Shown here: positions 1 to 8,066 of the stretch, one piece after another | Layout: each line of letters starts with the position of its first letter | Numbering within the stretch: the stretch's first letter is position 1 | NCBI GenBank assembly: GCA_016840025.1 | Contig: JAEOTF010000525.1 | Location: 1-16,741, forward strand | Source: Candidatus Hodarchaeota archaeon | Lineage (GTDB): Archaea > Asgardarchaeota > Heimdallarchaeia > Hodarchaeales > YT1-039 | DNA length: 16,741 nt | Reading direction: 5' to 3' | Program-made: the position numbers and the translations under genes | Notes under the pieces: generated by a model | What the model was told of the DNA's origin: nothing | Databases searched by the model: none | The model's input: the letters and a program-made list of their open reading frames with translations, nothing else

Positions 1-708
1 AACCTCAATAATCTCGCCGACATAGCGAGAGAACATAGTATGTGGTTTCATATTGATGGCGCTTTTGGTGCATTAACCAAAATATCTCCTAAATCATACC
101 ATCTTGCGGATGGAATTGAACAAGCAGATTCAATTGCAATAGATTTTCACAAGTGGCTTAATGTAAATTATGAGGCAGGTTGCATTTTAATTAAAAGTGA
201 GAAAGATCACTACTCTACATTTTCATTGATCCCCGATTACTTGACCCATGTCACACGAGGAGTCGGTGGTGGGGAGATATGGTTTAGTGACTATAGTTTT
301 GAATTGTCTAAAGGATTTCGATCGTTAAAAATCTGGATGAGCATGAAAGAACATGGTATAGAAAAGTATGGACGATTAATTGAGCAGAATATCCAGCAGG
401 CTAAATATTTATCAGAATTGATAGAAAAAGAAGAAAATTTGGAATTATTAGCACCAACTTCAATGAACATTGTATGTTTTCGATACAAGAAAGATGATAT
501 AGATCGGGAAGGACTCAATAAGTTAAATGAGGAAATCCTGCTCCAACTCCACGAACAAGGTATTGCAGTGCCTTCTTATACAAAATTGAACGGCAATTAT
601 GCAATTAGAGTTGCTATAACAAATCATAGGACAAAAAGGGAGGACCTTGAGAGTTTTATTAATGCAGTCAAAAAGCTCGCCGAAGAGATCGAATTTGAAT
701 TATTGTAG
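1..708 (+). CDS. Group II PLP-dependent amino acid decarboxylase (5'-truncated by window edge)
   Basis: This is the C-terminal half of a pyridoxal-phosphate decarboxylase of the aromatic-amino-acid/glutamate decarboxylase group (DDC family), which removes CO2 from an amino acid in the cytoplasm. The frame is open from base 1, so the gene begins outside the window; the ATG at 40 is internal. HIDGAFG (bases 49-69) carries the Asp that contacts the pyridine nitrogen. DFHKWL contains the PLP lysine (codon 151-153). A family-typical block with GFRSLKIW follows near bases 310-335. The C-terminal small domain is complete and ends at TAG 706-708. Full family members are about 400-500 residues, so roughly half is missing. 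The substrate cannot be told from this part; tyrosine, aspartate, glutamate and aromatic amino acids are all possible in archaea. Confidence 0.9.
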   Translation, partial: NLNNLADIAREHSMWFHIDGAFGALTKISPKSYHLADGIEQADSIAIDFHKWLNVNYEAGCILIKSEKDHYSTFSLIPDYLTHVTRGVGGGEIWFSDYSFELSKGFRSLKIWMSMKEHGIEKYGRLIEQNIQQAKYLSELIEKEENLELLAPTSMNIVCFRYKKDDIDREGLNKLNEEILLQLHEQGIAVPSYTKLNGNYAIRVAITNHRTKREDLESFINAVKKLAEEIEFELL

Positions 709-750
709 AAAATTACTCAAGATTTTTTAAAAAGGTCTAATAAACGCGCT

Positions 751-878
751 GGATTAATCATTTTCATGAAAATAAAAACATATTAAAGAATCACTAATAA
801 TCCTAGTTCTTTTTCTTTTAGTTCTTCGTCAAACAATCTCAAATTGGATATATTATTATATTTCTGACCATAAATTAT
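751..878. repeat. Copy 1 of a ~130 bp dispersed repeat: relic of a convergent gene junction
   Basis: This stretch aligns with 3287-3415 at roughly 80% identity by eye and one 1-base length difference. The second copy holds the 3' end of the surface protein at 2681-3322 and the 3' end of the convergent hisC. Read on the plus strand, copy 1 keeps the surface-protein tail (GLIIFMKIKTY then stop at 782-784, compared with GLISFMKVRTS then stop). Read on the minus strand it keeps a hisC-like tail with IYGQKY followed by NISNLRLFDEELKE. Similarity to hisC seems to fade out toward about base 905. No start or body of either gene remains, so this is the stub of a former paralogous gene pair. Confidence 0.75.
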
Positions 879-933
879 AATTAATACTAATTAAAGAAGG
901 ATTTGTTTACCATATATCAAATGTAAGTCAAAA

Positions 934-1602
934 ATGGATTCATTGCTAAAAAAGAGTATAATAATTATAATAACACTCATATGCTTGTTTAATATATCTG
1001 TTATTAGCACTAACGCTAATCCAGCAGCTACGGCCAATTTTATTGCCGCCATGGATACAGAATTTTGTAGTGAATGGCCCGATTATAATTATGGGGCTGA
1101 GACTTCTTTTGATGTTGGTTTCCGTGTTTCGGGTTCCTGGATAATGCATGGGTTATTTTATTTTGATCTTAGTAGCTGTCAAGGCATTACTCAAGCCACA
1201 CTTTACATATATACCAACCAGCTATTTTCTAGTAGTTTTACAGCGAATATTCATATAGTGGAAGAAGCATGGGTTGAAAGTAGTAACTGGAATAGTTATA
1301 TAGCTTATAATAGTGCAGTCAATGCAACAATGACTCTTAACTCGGGCTACCAATCCGTTGATCTTACTGCACTAGCTCAAGATTGGGAAAGTGGTGCGGT
1401 AACGAACTATGGAATATTGCTCGAAGATGATGACGGGTCTAATTTTGCTATTGTTGCTACAAGCGAAGCCTCATCAAATCAACCTTATTTAGCAATCACG
1501 GCCACCTCTGTCACCCCCGAGGGCAATCCAATAATTCTCTTTACGTCTGCTGCATTATGCATCATGTGCTGCATAGTTTATTATAAGAAAAGAACAGAGT
1601 AG
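934..1602 (+). CDS. Membrane-anchored extracellular DNRLRE-like (beta-sandwich) protein
   Basis: This 222-residue surface protein has a lysine-preceded hydrophobic signal segment (residues about 8-26), an extracellular domain (about 34-190), and one C-terminal membrane helix (about 199-217) followed by the stop-transfer end KKRTE. The extracellular domain has the order of motifs seen in DNRLRE/CBM96-type beta-sandwich domains: a DYNYG segment near 50-54, a central LFYFDLS strand near 74-80, ATLYIYTN near 88-95, a W-x-ES-x-W stretch near 113-119, VDLTALAQDW near 142-151, NYGILLED, then a terminal PYLAI strand. These domains are structural or carbohydrate-associated modules; no catalytic site is evident. 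There are few cysteines. No Shine-Dalgarno sequence lies before ATG 934; a TATA-like catatatc at 911-918 suggests a short leader or none. The stub of a duplicated gene pair lies just upstream. Confidence 0.75.
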   Translation: MDSLLKKSIIIIITLICLFNISVISTNANPAATANFIAAMDTEFCSEWPDYNYGAETSFDVGFRVSGSWIMHGLFYFDLSSCQGITQATLYIYTNQLFSSSFTANIHIVEEAWVESSNWNSYIAYNSAVNATMTLNSGYQSVDLTALAQDWESGAVTNYGILLEDDDGSNFAIVATSEASSNQPYLAITATSVTPEGNPIILFTSAALCIMCCIVYYKKRTE

Positions 1603-1719
1603 ACGAGAGAAAAAGATTCACCGCTTTTCTATAGTGACTAAAAAGCAATAAAGTGAGAGGGAAGTTATTTTTCTTTATAAATCTAAACCCACAGTTAAGA
1701 TGACGCAAAGTGCTGCTGA

Positions 1720-2568
1720 TTAACTTAAATGCATCAGCATGCTGAATGTTTCATAGTTCTTTTCTAGTTCTTGTATGATTACTTGTTTTTGTAGTTTCGA
1801 TGACTCTCCTAATTCTTCAACTATTCTTGTTCTTAGGGCAGCTTCCACCTTGATAAGTAAGTCAAAAACCTCTCTAGTAGTCTTTTGCTGGAATATTCTT
1901 GTAATTACCGTCATTATATTAAATGAACTATGCTTCAAATCTGACGCCATTTCATCTGGTTGTAAATCTTTTAATATAAGATCATGTGCTTTTAACATAA
2001 CAAAAGATCTAACAATTACTTCACTTACATTGTAGATCTTTACTAGTAGCTTTAGAAGTAGTTCATAATGATAGGAACGTTTTATTAAAATGGTAATGAG
2101 GAGTTCTACTAATTCCAATTCGTTAGCGGATTCATGTTTTGCTAATAGTGCTGCTTCTGCTGCAGGTATCTCGGCCAACTCAGGGAATAACGTTGCTCCT
2201 TCTTGTATTACTTCTGAAAGGGTCGTATTATGATATTTGTGTATCGTCTCGTAAAAGGAAGAAATTGAATCAAAAAGAAGAAAGAATGAACCATATATGA
2301 CAATTAAATGTAAATACATTTTCTTTTTGACTTCTGGGGGTGCTTCATCAATTATATCATCTATTGAGTTGATTATTGCAAAATGGTGAAAAACGATCTT
2401 CTTAAAGGCGTTTTTTTCTTTTTCATTTTGAAATAAATCCCAAAATAACATTGTGAAAGTCTGAATATCGTTATCAATATGTTTATTCGAAGCCATATCA
2501 CGTAAATATTTATCATATGCAGAGCGTACTAATTTTGAGTCAGCATAAGGTAACCAGTAATCAGACAA
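1720..2568 (-). CDS. Unrecognised all-helical protein
   Basis: I do not recognise this 282-residue protein. It is predicted almost wholly alpha-helical, has no signal peptide, and has hydrophobic but not clearly membrane-spanning helices (about 84-105 and 155-190). Residues 70-74 read DDIID within a helix beginning FHHFAIINS. That recalls the first aspartate-rich motif of isoprenyl diphosphate synthases, and an acidic stretch PDEMASD lies near 204-210. The usual conserved Lys, Arg and Gln residues and a true second DDxxD motif are not seen, so this is only a weak hint. The start is TTG at 2566-2568; it is supported by GGTGAT seven bases upstream on the minus strand. The gene is convergent with the DNRLRE gene and divergent from the surface-protein gene at 2681. 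Confidence 0.7.
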   Translation of the reverse strand: MSDYWLPYADSKLVRSAYDKYLRDMASNKHIDNDIQTFTMLFWDLFQNEKEKNAFKKIVFHHFAIINSIDDIIDEAPPEVKKKMYLHLIVIYGSFFLLFDSISSFYETIHKYHNTTLSEVIQEGATLFPELAEIPAAEAALLAKHESANELELVELLITILIKRSYHYELLLKLLVKIYNVSEVIVRSFVMLKAHDLILKDLQPDEMASDLKHSSFNIMTVITRIFQQKTTREVFDLLIKVEAALRTRIVEELGESSKLQKQVIIQELEKNYETFSMLMHLS

Positions 2569-2665
2569 TTAAATAATCACCAATCCTGATCGTAAAACAT
2601 AGCTTCTTTAAATAATTTTAACAATACTAAAAAGCCTTATTAGAATAATACTCTTTCAAACTTAT

Positions 2666-2672
2666 GAGGTGG
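2666..2672 (+). promoter_or_regulatory. Shine-Dalgarno sequence that sets the start at 2681
   Basis: GAGGTGG lies eight bases before ATG 2681. The upstream in-frame GTG at 2669 sits inside this ribosome-binding site, so translation should start at 2681 rather than 2669. Confidence 0.7.
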
Positions 2673-2680
2673 ATTTAGTA

Positions 2681-3322
2681 ATGATTAATATGAGAAAATC
2701 GATTAAAACTTTCTTATGGTTTTTGTTATTATTATTTTTGTTTAATCCAATCAGCTGGGGGCAAGGCTTCACTAACCTGATTTCAAACCATAGTTTTGAA
2801 ACCAACCTAGATGATTGGGGTGCTAGTTCTGGTTCTATGGCACAAGATTCTTCTGATTCCATTACTGGCACTAACAGTTGTAATATTACCGCGGGATTTT
2901 ATACTGATACCTATAAGGCGGAATTATCTTCTTCCATTTGTACTTCTATTTCCAGTACTGGAACTCATTATTTTGCAGTTTGGATTAAATCTACAGGAGT
3001 TCGAATCAGTGTTGATCTATACCTATATGATGATGCTTCGTGTGCGGGACCCCCAGATATACACACAATCGGTGTAACTTCAGACTCGACTTGGCAAGAG
3101 ATCGCTAATGATGTAGTAATTGCGCCTTCTACAGGCTCATTCCGAATTAGTATAGGAAATACAACATCTAATCAACCAATAGGTGATTCTTTTAGTTTTC
3201 TTGTAGATGATGTCCGTTTTGCTACTGAATCTGTGGTGGCTGAATTTACTGATTTGCCAACAATCTTCTTATTTATTTTAATAGTTGGATTAATCAGTTT
3301 TATGAAAGTAAGAACCAGTTAA
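2681..3322 (+). CDS. Membrane-anchored extracellular carbohydrate-binding-module-like protein
   Basis: This 213-residue surface protein has a signal segment (residues about 9-27, ending near WGQG), a beta-rich extracellular domain (about 30-182) and one C-terminal membrane helix (about 192-208) with a short basic end. The domain begins NLISNHSFETNLDDW, the usual opening of CBM4/9-type jelly rolls, where asparagine and a first strand precede a 'xxxGW' turn. It continues with HYFAVWIKS and a final FLVDDVRF strand, which is also typical. That fold commonly binds glycans, but no ligand can be assigned. ATG 2681 is chosen because GAGGTGG precedes it. The last codons and the 3' flank are duplicated at 751-878, so a paralog once lay there. 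A TATA-like tttaaataat at 2608-2617 may drive it. The gene is convergent with hisC. Confidence 0.75.
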   Translation: MINMRKSIKTFLWFLLLLFLFNPISWGQGFTNLISNHSFETNLDDWGASSGSMAQDSSDSITGTNSCNITAGFYTDTYKAELSSSICTSISSTGTHYFAVWIKSTGVRISVDLYLYDDASCAGPPDIHTIGVTSDSTWQEIANDVVIAPSTGSFRISIGNTTSNQPIGDSFSFLVDDVRFATESVVAEFTDLPTIFLFILIVGLISFMKVRTS

Positions 3323-3415
3323 AGAATTACAAATATACTTGGTTCTTATTCTTTCATCTCTTCGGCAAACAATCTCAAGTTGGATATATTATGCAAATTT
3401 ATGACCATTAATTAT
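3287..3415. repeat. Copy 2 of the ~130 bp dispersed repeat (intact convergent gene ends)
   Basis: This copy covers the last codons of the surface protein (stop TAA 3320-3322), the short spacer, and the last codons of the minus-strand hisC (stop at 3389-3391). It matches 751-878 along its length. In the minus-strand reading frame one base shifted from hisC it reads NISNLRLFAEEMKE and then stops at 3346-3348. Copy 1 preserves nearly the same peptide (NISNLRLFDEELKE), and several of the differences are at third codon positions. Confidence 0.75.
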
Positions 3416-4375
3416 TTCTGCTAGAGTTTCTAAAAGAAGCTCATTTTCCTCTAAAGTTCCAATTGATACCCGAATAAACCCAGCACGCCAATAAGTTGTG
3501 GGATCGAAGATTCTTATTCCTCTCTCCATCAATTTATTTGCCATATCAGGACTAGGTGTTTTTATCAATAGAAAATTTGTACAACTAGGAAAAACATGTA
3601 ATCCCATAGCTTCAAGTCTTTTTTTAACGCGTTCTCTTTCTCTAACGGTTTTATCCATATATTCATTCGCATAATTTGGATTTTTAATCGCTTCTACTGC
3701 AGCGAATAGGCAGGGTTGGGGGAGGAAGGTAAAGAATGTAGAAAAAGCTTCTAGAAAGGTTTCTCCCGCAACAAGGTATCCAATCCGTGCGCCAGCAAGT
3801 CCAAAGGCTTTCGAGATTGTCCTTGTTACTGCAAGATTTGGGAATTCTTCCACCATTGATGCGAAGGTTATCTCTGTAAACTCGAAATAAGCTTCATCTA
3901 CTACAAGCAGAACATCTTCATTTCTAAGAATTGTCATAACTATGTCTTTGTCCAGAATAATCTTGCCTGTAGGATTATTTGGATTATCTATGATGAGTAT
4001 ACATGGTTCTGTCAATTCATTCAATAATTTATTTGAATCTAGATTAAAATCAGGATCTTCTAAAGGGATTTGAACTAATCTAGAGGCAAACTGTTCTGCG
4101 CATAGAACTGTTGGCCAAAATGAAGGTTTTACCATGATCATTTTCCTATTAGAAAAAATGTGAACAATCTCTCGAAGTAGAAGGTCAGTACCAGGATAGA
4201 GAATAATATGTCGTTTTGGAACCCCCGTGTAATCAGCAAGAAGATCTTTAAACAATTCTAAATCTTTAAGATCACAATATCGATTCATATCAGGTATTCC
4301 CTGTTGAGCTGCCCTAACTATGTCCTGTGATGGACTATATGGCATTTCATTTCGATTTAACCTTGCTTCTTTCAA
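3389..4375 (-). CDS. hisC: HisC-type class I aminotransferase (histidinol-phosphate aminotransferase-like)
   Basis: This 328-residue protein is a fold type I PLP aminotransferase of the HisC/CobD-like subgroup. In histidine synthesis HisC moves an amino group from glutamate to imidazole-acetol phosphate. Visible residues are NPNNPTG at 131-137, DEAYFEF with the PLP-nitrogen Asp160, SKAFGLAGARIGY with PLP Lys189 and Arg197, and IRVSIGT with the carboxylate-binding Arg302. The N-terminal RNEMP matches the 'NENP' region of HisC. It is slightly shorter than the usual 340-370 residues. The start is TTG at 4373-4375, preceded by GAGGT about seven bases upstream. No other his genes are nearby, so the true substrate is uncertain; a related amino acid aminotransferase is possible. 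The 3' end may have lost about 19 codons to a one-base shift near 3395-3405 (see repeat). Confidence 0.85.
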   Translation of the reverse strand: MKEARLNRNEMPYSPSQDIVRAAQQGIPDMNRYCDLKDLELFKDLLADYTGVPKRHIILYPGTDLLLREIVHIFSNRKMIMVKPSFWPTVLCAEQFASRLVQIPLEDPDFNLDSNKLLNELTEPCILIIDNPNNPTGKIILDKDIVMTILRNEDVLLVVDEAYFEFTEITFASMVEEFPNLAVTRTISKAFGLAGARIGYLVAGETFLEAFSTFFTFLPQPCLFAAVEAIKNPNYANEYMDKTVRERERVKKRLEAMGLHVFPSCTNFLLIKTPSPDMANKLMERGIRIFDPTTYWRAGFIRVSIGTLEENELLLETLAEIINGHKFA

Positions 4376-4495
4376 TATTAAACCTCTACTGCTATCTTCC
4401 TAAAGTCTATCAAAAAAAGACTTGTCATAATTGATTATTATGTGACTTAGTTACTAGAAATCTATGAGACAGTAACTCATCTCAGATATCTTTAT

Positions 4496-6445
4496 TTATT
4501 TTGGGTAGATTGTGACAGTATATCTTATTGATTCTTTCGCAAAAATCTTGAGAATTTGTTGGGATTTTTCGACAGTAAATTCTCCACCCGAGACATCTAC
4601 TATGTAACCATGGGCATATTGGACTTCTGGAACATATATTTCGGTAGGATTATGAATTGAAGTATCTGATTCATAAAGAAATAAGAATTTGTTGGGATTT
4701 TTCTTAAATTCCATTTTCACAGTTGTCCCGGCCGTTTTTTGGACATATGGCCTACAAAATCCCTTTATTGCTCTTCCCCCACTATTCATTTCGGAAAGAT
4801 TAGTTTGTTGATCACGACTAAAAATTGAAAAATCTTCATGATTCCATTGGTCTCCCCATTTGTTATTATTATCAGCTGTATAATTCCATTGAGTTGCATG
4901 GAGTAAAAAATGGTCTAAAGCTTCATAATACCACGTTAAGGCTTTTTCATGAGTAGAAAAATCACCTGTTGTAAAGGCTTTTTTATTATCTAGATCATAA
5001 GGAAGCCCAAATTCACCAATGAGAGTAGGAATTCCATCTGAACCAATTCTATCAGAGGTCTCCTTTATCTTCCCTAATTGCTTCCTGAACATTTTCTTAA
5101 TCCCGCGCGATCCGAAAACTGGTTTAATGCTTTTGGTGCCCCACACATCAAATGAAAGTTGAGAACGGAACTTTTTAAACATTAATGTTATTCCATCATA
5201 CCAATGGCTAGAGTTTACAACATTTAAGGCATCAGCTGAACCCCATTGCAGATCAGGACTTCTTGACTCTCCCTCAATGAAAATTATTGTTTCGGGGACA
5301 ATGGATCTAATCTCCCGGGTAAATCGATTAATGAAAGGGCGAAGATAATCGCGAAAGAAGTTAAGAGTATCACCATTTGGTCTATTGCGGAAATAATTGG
5401 TTTCAAGTGGGTGAGGTTCCCCATGACGATCAATATTCCATACCCCATGTTCCTGCCAAATGTCTTTATGGTCTGAAAGCCAACAAGAAACACCATTAGG
5501 GTTTACTAGCTTTTCTCCAACTTTTTTCAGTCTAAACAATTTGAATTCAAAAATAGGAATTTTCCGAGGAATTCCAGAGGCTGTGACCATCGCTTCAAAA
5601 GGAGTGAATCGTAACCCCGGTGGTTGAAGTCCCTCAGTCCTTGTAATATCTCTATAACCAATAAAACCTTTACCAGGTTCATTAAAAATGTCATAACCAA
5701 TCACATTGTCAATATCTCTGCAGCGTAAGGCTATTTGTTTGATTGCATTGATGTAGTGTGACTGCATGTAGTCTTGAACCGGTATCCCTTCAATTTTACA
5801 TCCAGGAGCAAAATCATTTCCACCAAAAAATAAAGTAAACATGGTTGCAGTGGCGAATCGGGATGAATTGGTTATCCAGCACATAGGAGGATAATCCTCA
5901 GGATATCGATATTGCATAACAAGGGCTGTATCTGTAGTGTCGAACTTCGTGAAATCAAGACCTACTTTTTCAAAAAGCCATCCTGGTGCCCCATCACCTC
6001 CACTCATCCGACTCCACACATCTTGGTGCGGATCAATAAAAATGTAAAACCCAAAATCACTTGCGATTTTAACCATGGATGTTAGGTAGTCAAGATAAGC
6101 AGAATCATATTCTCCTGCTCCTTTATGCTCAATCGCTTCCCAGGTTGTTAGAAATCGTAAACAGTTAAAACCCCAGTGTTTTAGGCGTTCTAAATGCTCT
6201 TGAGCGTTATCAGCTGGAAAGGGGCGACCAATGAATGAAATATCACGATGGTCTGAAAAATCAGTCTTGATATGAGTAGCACCTTTAGGAAACGGAACTT
6301 TAGTACTACCACCCAGATTTACACCTCTTAATAAGATTGAACGCCCCTCTCTATCAATAAACCACTGTCCTTTTGTCTTTAAAGGCAAGGATATATTCAC
6401 CTTTTCGAGTAAACCTATTCTCACTAAAATGAGTGGATTAACCAC
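4496..6445 (-). CDS. GH5 glycosidase, glucosylceramidase/sterylglucosidase type (GH5_12-like)
   Basis: This 649-residue retaining beta-glycosidase of clan A belongs to glycoside hydrolase family 5, most like the group with fungal glucosylceramidases and ergosteryl-beta-glucosidases (GH5_12). Seen directly: LLRGVNLGG at 38-46; TWEAIEHKG at 101-109, typical of that group; DPHQDVWSR at 138-146; a TMFTLFFGG block near 201-209; acid/base Glu256 in YDIFNEP; and nucleophile Glu478 in TLIGEFGLPYD. A C-terminal beta domain (about 575-649) follows the barrel, as in the family. No signal peptide or membrane segment is visible, so it should act inside the cell on a glycolipid or similar glucoside. The frame opens with GTG 6443-6445; in-frame GTG codons 8 and 16 are alternative starts before the first conserved residues. 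Its substrate in an archaeon is unknown; sterol or ceramide glucosides are not expected there. Confidence 0.88.
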   Translation of the reverse strand: MVNPLILVRIGLLEKVNISLPLKTKGQWFIDREGRSILLRGVNLGGSTKVPFPKGATHIKTDFSDHRDISFIGRPFPADNAQEHLERLKHWGFNCLRFLTTWEAIEHKGAGEYDSAYLDYLTSMVKIASDFGFYIFIDPHQDVWSRMSGGDGAPGWLFEKVGLDFTKFDTTDTALVMQYRYPEDYPPMCWITNSSRFATATMFTLFFGGNDFAPGCKIEGIPVQDYMQSHYINAIKQIALRCRDIDNVIGYDIFNEPGKGFIGYRDITRTEGLQPPGLRFTPFEAMVTASGIPRKIPIFEFKLFRLKKVGEKLVNPNGVSCWLSDHKDIWQEHGVWNIDRHGEPHPLETNYFRNRPNGDTLNFFRDYLRPFINRFTREIRSIVPETIIFIEGESRSPDLQWGSADALNVVNSSHWYDGITLMFKKFRSQLSFDVWGTKSIKPVFGSRGIKKMFRKQLGKIKETSDRIGSDGIPTLIGEFGLPYDLDNKKAFTTGDFSTHEKALTWYYEALDHFLLHATQWNYTADNNNKWGDQWNHEDFSIFSRDQQTNLSEMNSGGRAIKGFCRPYVQKTAGTTVKMEFKKNPNKFLFLYESDTSIHNPTEIYVPEVQYAHGYIVDVSGGEFTVEKSQQILKIFAKESIRYTVTIYPK

Positions 6446-6599
6446 AAAATAAATTCAATATGTTTTAGATAATTTTTAGACATGGCATTAGAAGAAAGAA
6501 TTCACATTGAGGATTAATTTAATGCACAAGCAATATTTAGTTTTCTAAGTATAGAAAACAGATAAACGATAAAAAGGTGAAGGTTTTTCATTTTAATAA

Positions 6600-6630
6600 A
6601 CTTATTACTAATTAAATTTTAGTAATAAGT
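6600..6630. promoter_or_regulatory. 12-bp perfect inverted repeat in the divergent promoter region
   Basis: ACTTATTACTAA at 6600-6611 and its exact reverse complement at 6619-6630 are separated by 7 bases. The dyad lies between the start of the minus-strand GH5 gene (6445) and the plus-strand operon (start 6679 or 6694), about 50 bases upstream of the latter and just upstream of its TATA-like sequence. It could be an operator for a dimeric regulator. A terminator is less likely, since neither gene ends here. Confidence 0.5.
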
Positions 6631-6693
6631 ATAATGTGAGTTTGAATATCCTGAATCATTAATTAAATTCCTCTCACAGTGGATAGATTAATT

Positions 6694-8064
6694 ATGACTG
6701 ATTTAAAATTTGAAAGAATTGATGAATATATTTTTGCACCATTCAACACGTTTCTCTATATAAATAGAGATAAAATGAGATTTATTAATTCACATGAACT
6801 TAAGCAAAAATTGCTAACAGAACTTAATTCAGAAACTACGTCATTAAGAATAAAAAACCGAAATATTCGTTGGAAGTTGGAAGGTGCGGAAGATTTTAAA
6901 TTATCTAAAGGTGTTTTTATTCCTCCTGGAGAAGATAATTCATTTGTGATGGCAGAAGTCACAGGAAATCAACAAAATGAAAATTCTATCCCTATTTCAG
7001 AAAATTTATCTTCAATGTTCCCTGAAAACTCATTAAGTTTCTCTAACATTCGTTTCTATTTTCATGAATCAGGTGTAGCAACCTGTAGTGTACGAGTAAA
7101 AGTTCAGGCAAAAGAAAAAATAACGGTTTTACAATTGGAGGAAGTTTCTGAAGCTATAAATGTGGTATATAAGCAATATTTTGAGGATATTTCTTTCAAA
7201 CTAGCTGAATTGTATGTAAAGAAAATCCAAGAATTAGAAATACCTCATTATCAGTTTGATTTCTTACCTACAATCTATGATGTGGATAAAAGCAAACACT
7301 TCCTACCTTGGACACATAGAATATATCACATTCAGAATGATGAGTTATTTGAAATGGAAAATCCAGGCGAACCTTTTCGCTTTCTTGTAACACCTGCACG
7401 ACAAATGACCATCAGTGATCATTCTATCTATGACAATAGATGGATTTATTTTGGATGGGGACATTCCTTAATTTTTACGTCATCTCAAGAACAAATGTAT
7501 TCTCAAACGAATCGACCTGTTTACGATTATGTAAGATTAGTTGAAATTGCTCAAGCTAAGTGGCAGTTTCTTGATATTCTGACGGATATCGTAGAATTTG
7601 CATTAGCATCGTTTAATAGACATTATAAGAAATTAAGGAAGAAAGAAATCGAAAAAGCAGTAATTGAGATTCGTAATTTTGAAAATGCCGTTGACCGACT
7701 TCTTTCTCAACTCAAAGGCGTGAAAATCACATTCGACACAGAAAAGAGGAAGCTTTTGGATGAATTGAATGAACGTTGGCTTACAGAGAAAATGATAGAA
7801 AATCTTCAAGAAAAAATGAGATTAACTAATGAATTACTCAATCAGCTTTATGAACGGCAGAAAGAACAGCGTGAAGATGCATTAAATACAATAGCATTAT
7901 TATTTACAACAATAGGAATAGTAGAGGTTATTGGATTAACATATGAAATCCTAAATGCTTCTAATTCCCTATCGCCAATTCTGCAAATGATGATCTTAAT
8001 TTTTGGTCTATTTTTAACAGGAATGATAATCAATTTATATCTTAAATATTCCGAGAGTAGATAG
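6694..8064 (+). CDS. Coiled-coil membrane protein with CorA-like topology
   Basis: I cannot name the family. The N-terminal two thirds look like a soluble alpha/beta domain. A long charged coiled coil follows (about 312-395), then two closely spaced membrane helices (about 397-415 and 428-451) and a short polar tail KYSESR. A long helix leading into two C-terminal membrane helices is the layout of CorA-type metal channels and relatives, but the GMN signature of CorA is absent from the inter-helix loop (NASNSLSP). Function is therefore open. ATG 6694 is preferred over the in-frame GTG 6679: a TATA-like attaattaaattc at 6657-6669 sits about 26-30 bases before it, fitting a leaderless transcript. 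Residue numbers are from that ATG. The amidotransferase gene starts two bases after the stop, so the two are co-transcribed and may work together. Confidence 0.7.
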   Translation: MTDLKFERIDEYIFAPFNTFLYINRDKMRFINSHELKQKLLTELNSETTSLRIKNRNIRWKLEGAEDFKLSKGVFIPPGEDNSFVMAEVTGNQQNENSIPISENLSSMFPENSLSFSNIRFYFHESGVATCSVRVKVQAKEKITVLQLEEVSEAINVVYKQYFEDISFKLAELYVKKIQELEIPHYQFDFLPTIYDVDKSKHFLPWTHRIYHIQNDELFEMENPGEPFRFLVTPARQMTISDHSIYDNRWIYFGWGHSLIFTSSQEQMYSQTNRPVYDYVRLVEIAQAKWQFLDILTDIVEFALASFNRHYKKLRKKEIEKAVIEIRNFENAVDRLLSQLKGVKITFDTEKRKLLDELNERWLTEKMIENLQEKMRLTNELLNQLYERQKEQREDALNTIALLFTTIGIVEVIGLTYEILNASNSLSPILQMMILIFGLFLTGMIINLYLKYSESR

Positions 8065-8066
8065 AA

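Noticed and set aside
2669..2680. GTG 2669 as the start of the surface-protein gene
   Set aside because: That GTG is part of the GAGGTGG ribosome-binding site, correctly spaced for ATG 2681.
4449..4477. Inverted repeat AGTTACT/AGTAACT between the GH5 gene and hisC as a terminator
   Set aside because: The stem is only 7 bp with a 15-base loop and no clear T tract on the transcribed strand; competing short stems exist.
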